Part shown: positions 7,607-14,279 of the stretch, piece after piece
Position numbering within the stretch: position 1 is the stretch's first letter
Layout of the letters: every line of letters starts with the position of its first letter
Assembly: GCA_903891095.1 (NCBI GenBank)
Contig: CAITDI010000083.1
Span: 1-32,591 of the forward strand
Length of the DNA stretch: 32,591 nucleotides
Direction: 5' to 3'
DNA from: an uncultured bacterium
GTDB lineage: Bacteria; Planctomycetota; Phycisphaerae; Phycisphaerales; SM1A02
Made by a program: the position numbers and the translations under genes
The notes under the pieces: model-generated
Told to the model about the DNA's origin: nothing
What the model saw: the letters and a program-made list of their open reading frames with translations, nothing else
Database searches by the model: none

Positions 7607-9922
7607 TCACCCCCACGCGTTCAGCACCGCCGCGAGGTCGAGCGCATCCACCACGCCGTCCGCGTTGACATCGCCCGCGCCCGCATTGCCCCAGTTGTTG
7701 AGCACGGTCGCGAGATCCATCGCGTCGACGACGCCATTGTGATCGAGGTCCGCGGGATTCGCCGGGCACGACGAGACGGTCACGCGCACATTGTCCACGC
7801 CCGCCTCGACCAGCGAGCCCGTGCCGAGATCGCGCGCCTGGAAGCGGATGCGCCCGTTCACGCTCGGCGCGATGAAGTCGGACACGCGGAAGCTCTTCTC
7901 GACCCACGCGTTCGCGTTCTCGCTCACATCCTCGAGCAGCACCCAGGTCGTGCCGCCGTCGCCCGAGATCGAGATCGGCATCGAATCGGCGTTGGGCGCG
8001 CCACCAAGATTGTTCGAGTACCAGCGGCGATAGGTGATCACGCTGCCCGGCGTGCTCAGGTCGAGCACGGGCGAGGTCAGCGTGGTCGTGCCGCCATCGA
8101 CATCGGCGTTGCCCGCCGCGCCGCCCACGACGCCCTGCCCCGTCACAAAGCAAATCGCGCCAGCGTCGTCCGAGTCGTTCTCAGGCTGCGCGGTGGTGCC
8201 GACGGGATCGACGCGCGTCCACAGTCCGCTCGTCGCATTGTCGCCCACAGCGCCCACGGTCCAACCGAGGTTCGTCTCGAACGTGTCGGCGAACTTGACG
8301 GTCGTCTGCGTGACAGCGCTCGCATACACCGCGCCGGGCGCGTGCGGCATCCGTCCCGTGCCGACCGTCGACGCGGCCTCGATGTACCACTGCATCGTCG
8401 ATCCGCACGGCGCGGCGGGGAAAGTCATCGAGAACGAACCGTTCCCAAGATCCGTCGCCGTCGTCGGCGTGAACGCGCCGCTCGCGCCGACGCGCGTGAA
8501 CAGCTTCACGCCGCCCGTCGCGATCGCGCCGCGGATCGCACGCACTTCGGCAACCAGCGGCTGCGGCGCCGCGAGATTGATCGACGCCGGCGCGCCACCG
8601 TTGAGGCGAATCACCGCGCCGTCGACGGTTCCGTCCGCAAGTTCGAGCGCGGCGGCGAAGTTCTCGCTCACGCAAGCCGCGATCTCCGAGACGGGCATCA
8701 CGAAGCCGTAGGTGCCCGTGTCGCGCACCTCGATCGTCCAGCTCGGCACGCCGCGCTGGCCGAACGCGTGGTCCACGCTGCTGCCGCTCGCGATGTACAG
8801 CGTCGACGCGATCGGCCCCGCGGTGTAGCTCGCGCCGGTCGTGCGCGCGATCGCATCCTTCATCTCGTTGCCGAGCTCGAGGAACGCCGCGGCATTCGGC
8901 GGCTGCGCGGTGGTGTAGCCCCACGGCGAGAGCACGAGCTGGCTGTACGAATGGAAATCGATGTGGCCGACGAGCTTGGTCTGCGCGACGAAGTAGTCGC
9001 GCATCGCCGCGCTCTCAGGCTCGCTGAACGCGAAGGGCCCGCGATAGGTGTCGTCGCTCGTGACCGTGCTCGCGCCGCCGCCGCCCCACTGGTACGCCCA
9101 GTTGCGGTTGAGGTCGACGCCGAAGGTTCCGTCGCCGTTGTTGCGGCGGTTCTTGCGCCACAGGCGGTTGACGCTCCAGGTGTACTCGTAGCCGTCGGGA
9201 TTCACGACGGGAATCACGTCGATCCACGCGCGGTCGAGCAGCGCGGTCACGCGCGCGTCGACGCCGTAGCGAGCGATCAGCTGGTCGGCGATGTACATCG
9301 TGGACATCGTCGACGCCCACTCGCGCGCATGCTGCGTGCCGTTGAACAGCACGCCCGGGCTGCCCGCAGGCGCCTTGGTGATGCGCACGCCCTTGATCGC
9401 GCGGCCTTCGAGCGAGGTACCGACGGTGAACACGCTCACCATGTCGGGATGCGCCGCGGCAAACGCGTCGAGCTTGGCGTTGATCTCGGTGTACGTGCGG
9501 AAATTCGTGAAGAAGTCGACGCCCGCGACGCCGCCGTCGCCCGCTCCACCGCCGGCGTTCTGCCGGTCCTCGCGCTCCTTGCGCTCGGCGCGAAGCACGG
9601 GTCCGAGGTCGGCGATGCGCACCTCGAACTCGACGCCGCTCTTCTTGAGCGCTTCAAGCCCGGCGTGATCGAAGAGAAAGTCCGCGGTGCCGTAGTCGAG
9701 GCGGTGCGTGAGCGTGTCCTTCGCAAGCGCGAGCAGCGTGCGCAGGTCGCGCGGCGAGCGAATGTTCGCCCGCACCATCGCGATGCCGTCGTGGAAGACC
9801 GGCGGCTCGCTTGCTGCCGCCTTCGCGCTATTGCCAGCAATCGCACCGAGCGCAAGCGCTCCCGTAAAGGCAACGGCTGCGGCGAGGAACGAACGCGAGA
9901 GGAGACCCTGAAGTTGGCGCAT
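7607..9922 (-). CDS. Secreted M14 zinc carboxypeptidase with C-terminal dockerin segment
   Basis: 771 residues. A signal peptide (about 1-37) and a propeptide-like region (40-130) precede the M14 domain (about 135-430). Zinc ligands are H198 and E201 (GTQHAREWAS) and H324 (IDFHSYSQL); the carboxylate-binding N272-R273 lie in GVDLNRNW; the tyrosine equivalent to Tyr248 of carboxypeptidase A is Y376; the catalytic glutamate is E398 in SWTIEVRDTGTYGF. The specificity position equivalent to residue 255 is V383, which suggests hydrophobic C-terminal substrates as in carboxypeptidase A (inference). Next come a linker domain and a beta-sandwich (about 535-715), then a two-repeat dockerin (about 720-771). 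It is probably secreted and degrades peptides. It is divergent from the ChaN-like gene. Confidence 0.93.
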   Translation of the reverse strand: MRQLQGLLSRSFLAAAVAFTGALALGAIAGNSAKAAASEPPVFHDGIAMVRANIRSPRDLRTLLALAKDTLTHRLDYGTADFLFDHAGLEALKKSGVEFEVRIADLGPVLRAERKEREDRQNAGGGAGDGGVAGVDFFTNFRTYTEINAKLDAFAAAHPDMVSVFTVGTSLEGRAIKGVRITKAPAGSPGVLFNGTQHAREWASTMSTMYIADQLIARYGVDARVTALLDRAWIDVIPVVNPDGYEYTWSVNRLWRKNRRNNGDGTFGVDLNRNWAYQWGGGGASTVTSDDTYRGPFAFSEPESAAMRDYFVAQTKLVGHIDFHSYSQLVLSPWGYTTAQPPNAAAFLELGNEMKDAIARTTGASYTAGPIASTLYIASGSSVDHAFGQRGVPSWTIEVRDTGTYGFVMPVSEIAACVSENFAAALELADGTVDGAVIRLNGGAPASINLAAPQPLVAEVRAIRGAIATGGVKLFTRVGASGAFTPTTATDLGNGSFSMTFPAAPCGSTMQWYIEAASTVGTGRMPHAPGAVYASAVTQTTVKFADTFETNLGWTVGAVGDNATSGLWTRVDPVGTTAQPENDSDDAGAICFVTGQGVVGGAAGNADVDGGTTTLTSPVLDLSTPGSVITYRRWYSNNLGGAPNADSMPISISGDGGTTWVLLEDVSENANAWVEKSFRVSDFIAPSVNGRIRFQARDLGTGSLVEAGVDNVRVTVSSCPANPADLDHNGVVDAMDLATVLNNWGNAGAGDVNADGVVDALDLAAVLNAWG

Positions 9923-10034
9923 TCCCGCATCTTCGCGAGTTGGCGATGCCGTTCAACCGCCAACCGCCAAGATTCGCTGTGCGAAATCGCGCGTGGCGTT
10001 TGACCTCGCTGCGCGAATCAGCGAAAGTCCTGCG

Positions 10035-11015
10035 ATGCACAGCATTTCGAGGTCTCTCGCCGCATTCGCCGCATCGCTCGCCGCGCTGGCCTTCGTCGGC
10101 TGCAGCGCTGCACCGAAAGCGCCCGTCGACGCGGCGCGCGCATCGCAGACGCGCGCGCTCCATCTCTTCGACGGCGAGAGCGGCAACGAGCTCAACTGGT
10201 CCGATCTCGTCAAGCGCTGCGATCGCGCCGACGCGATCTTCATCGGCGAGCGCCACGACGATCCCACCGCGCACCGCGTGCAGCTCGCGGTGTACGAGGA
10301 GGTGCTCGCGCGCCATCCCGGCACCGTGATCGGGCTCGAGCACCTCGAGCGCAACGAGCAGACGACGATCGACCGCTATCTGCGCGGGCAGATCACGCCC
10401 GACCAGTTCATCAACGAGACCGAGAGCCGCAACTGGGCGGGCAAGGACTCGTGGGTCGTGTTCTGGCAGCCGCTGGTCGATCGCGCGCGCGAGGACCACG
10501 CGCCCGTCGTCGGAGGCAACGCGCCGCGCGACTACGTGCGCCGCGCGCGCAGCGAGGGCCACGAAGCGATCGACAAGCTGCCGCAGCCGGAGCGCGCGTA
10601 CTTCGACGTGCCTGTGAAGCACCGCGACGACGCGACGTGGAACGCCGCGTGGGAGGCGTACAAGCGCCGCTTCCGGCAGTTCATGGCCTCGGACGGCGAG
10701 GACATCGACGGCGCGGAGCTGGTCGAGCGCAGCGAGAGCGTGTTCCTCTCGCAGTCGACGTGGGACGGCACGATGGGCGCCTCCGCGGCGAACGCGCTGG
10801 CGCAGGGCGCACCGAAGGTCGTGTTCTGCGCGGGGTGCTTCCACATCGAGCGCCTCGGTGGAACCGTGCTGCAATTCATGGCCCGCCGGCCGCAGGCGCG
10901 CGTGATCACGATCACCGTGATCGACGACGCGAGCGCCAGCCTCCGCAGCGACGATCGCAAGGCCGCGGACATCGTGATCTACGGCTCGCCCGTCGCGCGC
11001 AAGCGGGATTCCTGA
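10035..11015 (+). CDS. ChaN family lipoprotein (haem-binding-uptake/DUF399 domain)
   Basis: 326 residues. The second in-frame ATG (10035) is chosen because it starts directly before a lipoprotein signal, hydrophobic stretch then FVGC (lipobox Cys near 22). The core has the family signature IFIGERHDDPTAHRVQ followed by GLEHLERNEQTTIDRYL and the later CAGCFHIERLGG segment. Characterised ChaN proteins bind haem at the membrane and the wider fold is related to EreA/Tiki proteins; whether this one handles haem iron cannot be decided from the sequence. It is divergent from the carboxypeptidase across 112 bp and followed by the STAS gene after 86 bp containing short repeats. Confidence 0.85.
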   Translation: MHSISRSLAAFAASLAALAFVGCSAAPKAPVDAARASQTRALHLFDGESGNELNWSDLVKRCDRADAIFIGERHDDPTAHRVQLAVYEEVLARHPGTVIGLEHLERNEQTTIDRYLRGQITPDQFINETESRNWAGKDSWVVFWQPLVDRAREDHAPVVGGNAPRDYVRRARSEGHEAIDKLPQPERAYFDVPVKHRDDATWNAAWEAYKRRFRQFMASDGEDIDGAELVERSESVFLSQSTWDGTMGASAANALAQGAPKVVFCAGCFHIERLGGTVLQFMARRPQARVITITVIDDASASLRSDDRKAADIVIYGSPVARKRDS

Positions 11016-11030
11016 GCGGAACGCCCGTGC

Positions 11031-11062
11031 GCTCGCCGTTCGCTCGCCGTTCGCTCGAACGG
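11031..11062 (+). repeat. 11-bp tandem repeat running into a hairpin, between the ChaN-like gene and the STAS gene
   Basis: GCTCGCCGTTC occurs at 11031-11041 and 11042-11052, and a partial third copy begins at 11053. The end forms a hairpin CCGTTC/GAACGG (11047-11062) with GCTC loop, just before the candidate -10 of the STAS gene. Confidence 0.7.
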
Positions 11063-11063
11063 G

Positions 11064-11069
11064 TAGACT
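11064..11069 (+). promoter_or_regulatory. Candidate -10 box (TAGACT) for the STAS gene
   Basis: TAnnnT box 32 nt upstream of the ATG at 11102, immediately after the repeat hairpin. No clear -35. Confidence 0.35.
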
Positions 11070-11101
11070 GCCCCGCCCGCGCTCCAGAGCCGAGATCAAC
11101 C

Positions 11102-11482
11102 ATGGCCGACCTGCCCACCAAGAAGACCACCACCCTCGTCGACATCGAGGTTCGCAACAAGCTCCTCTACCTCAAGCTGCAAGGGCCGCAGGTTGGCCAG
11201 CGCGAATCGCCGATCATCAGCCAGGAAGTCGAGCCGTACCTCAAGGCGGCGGGCAAGGACCTCAAGCACTTCATCATCGACCTGCAGAACGTTACGTTCA
11301 TCTCGTCGATGGGGCTCGGCGTGTGCATCGCGCTGCGCAACAAGGCCGCGGCCGCGGGCGCGAAGCCGATCCTGTTCGGCACCTCGGCGGACCTGCTCAA
11401 GCTGCTCGCGATGATGAAGATCACGCAGATGTACAGCCTGGCGAAGAACCAGTCGGAACTCGACATGCTGCTGCGCAGCTGA
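11102..11482 (+). CDS. STAS-domain protein, anti-anti-sigma factor type
   Basis: 126 residues, a single STAS domain. In SpoIIAA/RsbV proteins the domain binds an anti-sigma kinase and is switched by phosphorylation of a serine. Here the conserved region reads IIDLQNVTFISSMGLGVCIALRNKA, given in two parts: IIDLQNVTFISS then MGLGVCIALRNKA; one of the two serines before MGLG is the expected phosphorylation site. The following AGAKPILFGTSADLLKLLAM fits the second half of the fold. No anti-sigma kinase, phosphatase or sigma factor gene is adjacent, so its partners are elsewhere. The upstream gene is on the same strand 86 nt away but a promoter-like box lies between. It converges with the SixA-like gene, 21 nt between stops. 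Confidence 0.85.
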   Translation: MADLPTKKTTTLVDIEVRNKLLYLKLQGPQVGQRESPIISQEVEPYLKAAGKDLKHFIIDLQNVTFISSMGLGVCIALRNKAAAAGAKPILFGTSADLLKLLAMMKITQMYSLAKNQSELDMLLRS

Positions 11483-11503
11483 GCGCGCGGATCACCGTTC
11501 TCG

Positions 11504-12031
11504 CTACTTCTTGCGGCGATCGCGCATGCGCGCGACGAGCCGCGGCGTGATCATCCACAGGAACTGCGCGTGCTGCCCCGGCGTGATCCGCAGCGCGAGC
11601 GCGGCGCCCTTCTTGAAGTCGATCGCGACGCCGTCGCCCTTGCCGGTGAGGAGCCGCGCCGCGAGCCGCGACAGCATCGGCTCGTGACCGACCCACGCGA
11701 CCGCGTCGATCCCGCGCATGCCGTCGAGCGCGCGGACGAGCGACTCGATGCGCACCGATTCCTCGGCCGCGGTCGGCGCCGATTCCAGCCGCTCGAGCCG
11801 CGACGGCGCGGGCCAGCCGCTTTCCTCCGCGAGGATCTGCGAGGTCTGCCACGCGCGCACGAAGCCGCTCGCCTCGAGGATCTCGACCGCGGGGGCGATC
11901 CGTCCGAGCCGCTTGGCAAGGCGCGCGAACTCCTCGCGGCCGCTCGCCGTGAGCGGACGGCGGGAATCATCGGGCCACGCGGCGGAATCGCGGTCAAACG
12001 CACGGGCGTGGCGGACGAGTATCAGGTCCAT
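11504..12031 (-). CDS. SixA-like histidine phosphatase
   Basis: 175 residues of the histidine phosphatase (phosphoglycerate mutase-like) superfamily. The phosphorylatable histidine is in the N-terminal LILVRHARAFDRD (RHA motif, His at about residue 8), PLTASGREEFARLAKRL follows, and the second catalytic histidine is in VAWVGHEPMLSRLAARLL. Size and the short form without insertions match SixA, which dephosphorylates phosphohistidine on a histidine-containing phosphotransfer domain in E. coli; the substrate here is unknown. The start at 12031 is preferred over an upstream ATG at 12100 because the family begins almost directly with the RHA strand. It is divergent from hutI. Confidence 0.82.
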   Translation of the reverse strand: MDLILVRHARAFDRDSAAWPDDSRRPLTASGREEFARLAKRLGRIAPAVEILEASGFVRAWQTSQILAEESGWPAPSRLERLESAPTAAEESVRIESLVRALDGMRGIDAVAWVGHEPMLSRLAARLLTGKGDGVAIDFKKGAALALRITPGQHAQFLWMITPRLVARMRDRRKK

Positions 12032-12109
12032 CGGATGAGGTCCGTCGCGAGACGGCTCCAGCTGCAAACCAACCACTCGCAGCAGCTGGGCATGACGCAC
12101 GCCCGACTT

Positions 12110-12127
12110 CCTGCGACACTTCGCAGG
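12110..12127 (+). other. Hairpin directly before the hutI start codon
   Basis: CCTGCGA (12110-12116) pairs with TCGCAGG (12121-12127) around a CACT loop, 2 nt before the ATG. It could hide the start region in the mRNA, if the mRNA includes it. A GACACT box (12115-12120) at the usual leaderless distance overlaps the hairpin, so it may be only the promoter. Confidence 0.4.
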
Positions 12128-12129
12128 CT

Positions 12130-13365
12130 ATGCATCGGCTGATCCTCGTCAACGCACGAATCCTCACACTCGCCTCGAAATCGCCCGGCGCGCGCCGCGG
12201 CGCCGCGATGCGCGATCTCGGCGTGATCGAGCATGGCTACGTCGTGATGAACGGCGACAAGATCGAGGCCGTCGGCGCGGGCGATGCGCCGACCTTCAAT
12301 GGCGACGAGGTCGATGTCGAGGGCCGGGTGGTCATGCCCGCGTTCACCGACTGCCACACGCACGCGTGCTTCGCGGGCGAGCGCTACGGCGAGGCCGCGA
12401 TGCGCCTCGCGGGCAAACCGTATCTTGACATCCTCGCGGCGGGCGGCGGCATCATGTCGACCGTGCGCGCGACGCGCGCCGCGAGCACCGACGAGCTCGT
12501 CGAGGGCATCCGCGCGCGCCTGCGCCAGATGCGCACCACGGGCACCGCCCACGTCGAGATCAAGTCGGGCTACGGGCTCGAGCAGGCGGCGGAATTCCGC
12601 ATGCTCGACGCGATCGAGGAAGTCGGCCGCCACGACCTCGGCCGCATCGTGCCGACGTTCCTCGGCGCGCACGCGATCGACGGCGACGAGGCCGCGTACT
12701 GCGCACGCGTGACCGACGAGATGCTCCCCGCGATGGTCGCGCGCTACGGCAAGCTCGCCTGCGACGCGTACTGCGAGAAAAACGCGTGGTCGCGCGCGGC
12801 CACGCGCCGGCTGCTCGAGCGCGCGAAGTCCCTCGGCTGCCCGCTGCGCGTGCACGTCGACCAGTTCAACGAGCTCGGGTTCCTCGACGACGCGCTCGAG
12901 CTCGGCGCGCGCACCGTCGACCACCTCGAGGCGAGCTCCGACGCCGCGATCGCGCGCGTGGCCAAGTCGAACGCGATCGCCGTGCTGCTGCCGGGCTGCG
13001 GGCTCACGCTCGACCTGCGCTTTGCCAACGCGCGCGCGCTGATCGACCAGGGCGGCGCGGTCGCGATCGCGACCAACCTCAACCCGGGCTCGAGCCCGAT
13101 GACCTCGATGCCGCTCGCGATCGCGCTTGCCGCGCGTTTCCTGCGGCTCACGCACGAGGAGGCGATCGTCGCCGCGTGCTGGAACTCCGCCTGCGCGCTG
13201 GGAATCGAGCGCGAGACCGGCTCGATCGAGCCAGGCAAGAACGCGGATCTCGTCGTCCTCCCCGGCAACGACGAGCGCGCGCTCGCCTACGAGTGGGGCG
13301 CGGCCGCGCCGATCTCGACGTACATCGGCGGAAATCTCCTCGACTGCTCCGACATCTGGTGCTGA
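12130..13365 (+). CDS. hutI: Imidazolonepropionase
   Basis: Third step of histidine degradation: hydrolysis of 4-imidazolone-5-propionate to N-formimino-glutamate. Amidohydrolase fold, 411 residues. Seen: the metal-binding DCHTHACFAGER (H76, H78), the family hallmark ILAAGGGIMSTVRATR, EIKSGYGLEQAAEF, FLGAHAIDGDE, histidine H242 in RVHVDQF, H265 in TVDHLEAS and LLPGCGLTL. At the position where characterised HutI has a metal-ligand aspartate (ATD-x-NPGSSP) this protein has asparagine, N316 in IATNLNPGSSP. No hutH, hutU, hutG or hutC is nearby, so it stands alone here. The map gene starts 34 nt later but has its own -10-like box. Confidence 0.92.
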   Translation: MHRLILVNARILTLASKSPGARRGAAMRDLGVIEHGYVVMNGDKIEAVGAGDAPTFNGDEVDVEGRVVMPAFTDCHTHACFAGERYGEAAMRLAGKPYLDILAAGGGIMSTVRATRAASTDELVEGIRARLRQMRTTGTAHVEIKSGYGLEQAAEFRMLDAIEEVGRHDLGRIVPTFLGAHAIDGDEAAYCARVTDEMLPAMVARYGKLACDAYCEKNAWSRAATRRLLERAKSLGCPLRVHVDQFNELGFLDDALELGARTVDHLEASSDAAIARVAKSNAIAVLLPGCGLTLDLRFANARALIDQGGAVAIATNLNPGSSPMTSMPLAIALAARFLRLTHEEAIVAACWNSACALGIERETGSIEPGKNADLVVLPGNDERALAYEWGAAAPISTYIGGNLLDCSDIWC

Positions 13366-13384
13366 GCGCACGCGCGCAATCCGC

Positions 13385-13390
13385 TACATT
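13385..13390 (+). promoter_or_regulatory. -10 box (TACATT) for a probably leaderless map mRNA
   Basis: TAnnnT box ending 9 nt before the ATG at 13400. With the usual 6-7 nt from -10 to start, transcription would begin at or within 3 nt of the ATG. No Shine-Dalgarno is present, consistent with a leaderless message. Confidence 0.45.
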
Positions 13391-13399
13391 TCGCCTCGA

Positions 13400-14212
13400 A
13401 TGCTCGTCACGAAACCAGCCGACATCGAAGGCGCCACGCGCGCCGCGGAGTGCGTCGTCAAGACCCACGAACGCCTCGTGGACTTCCTGCGCGAGGGCCT
13501 CACGCTCGCGGAGATCGACGCCTTCGTCGGCAGGACGCTCGCCGAGCTCGACGCGCCGAGCTGCTTCGTCGGCTACCGCATCCGCGGGCATCCGCCGTTT
13601 CCGTCGCACGCGTGCCTCTCGGTCAACGCGTGCGTCGTGCACGGCACGCACGACATGCGCGCGTCGCCGCTCCGCAAGGGCGACATCATCTCGGTCGACA
13701 TCGGCGTCCGCCACAACGGCTGGATCGGCGATGCCGCGTGGACCTACGCGATCAAGGAACGCGACCCGATGAGCGAGGCGCTCATGAAGTGCGGCGTCGA
13801 GAGCCTGCGCCGCGGCGTCGCCGCGCTCAAGCCGGGCCGCCCGCTGATCGACTTCGCAAAGGCCGTGCAGGGCTATGTCGAGGGCGAGTGCAAGTTCTGC
13901 CTCGTGCGCGGACTCGGCGGCCACGGCTACGGCCAGGAGCTGCACGCCCCGCCGTTCGTCGCGAACGTCGTGCCGTCGTATCCCGGCGAGTGGCCCGAGG
14001 CGTACAAGGCGATCAAGCCGGGCCTCCTGGTCGCGGTCGAGCCCATGATCGCGGTCTCGAGCTCGGAAACCCGCTCGAACGGCCGCGAATGGCCCGTGTT
14101 CACCGCCGACAACTCGATGAGCGTGCACTACGAGGCGGACGTCCTCGTGACCGCAGAAGGCCCGGTGAACCTCACCGAAGGCCTGTTCAAGTTGCCTGAA
14201 ATCGTCGGCTGA
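13400..14212 (+). CDS. map: Type I methionine aminopeptidase
   Basis: Removes the initiator methionine from new proteins; cytosolic dinuclear metalloenzyme. 270 residues, about the usual size for a type I enzyme. All five metal ligands are visible: D100 in SVDIGVRHNGWIGDAAW, D111 in the same stretch, H175 in GLGGHGYGQELHAPP, E214 in VAVEPMIAV and E245 in MSVHYEADVLV; the conserved H81 is in CVVHGTHD. The N-terminus has no zinc-finger extension. The start at 13400 is supported by the -10-like box 9 nt upstream and by the loss of homology above it. Confidence 0.96.
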   Translation: MLVTKPADIEGATRAAECVVKTHERLVDFLREGLTLAEIDAFVGRTLAELDAPSCFVGYRIRGHPPFPSHACLSVNACVVHGTHDMRASPLRKGDIISVDIGVRHNGWIGDAAWTYAIKERDPMSEALMKCGVESLRRGVAALKPGRPLIDFAKAVQGYVEGECKFCLVRGLGGHGYGQELHAPPFVANVVPSYPGEWPEAYKAIKPGLLVAVEPMIAVSSSETRSNGREWPVFTADNSMSVHYEADVLVTAEGPVNLTEGLFKLPEIVG

Positions 14213-14251
14213 GTGCGCGCCGCCGAGCGCCTGCCTCCGCCGACCAGCGCC

Positions 14252-14257
14252 TACCAT
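14252..14257 (+). promoter_or_regulatory. Candidate -10 box (TACCAT) for the prolyl oligopeptidase gene
   Basis: TAnnnT box 22 nt before the ATG at 14280, with GGAG (14271-14274) between. It overlaps an earlier in-frame ATG at 14256, which argues against that start being used. Confidence 0.4.
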
Positions 14258-14279
14258 GCGCGCCCTTCACGGAGCGCCC

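Noticed and set aside
14256-14279. Earlier ATG for the S9 peptidase
   Set aside because: It overlaps the TACCAT -10-like box and has no Shine-Dalgarno, while 14280 has GGAG at 5 nt. Not fully excluded because the longer signal peptide is plausible.
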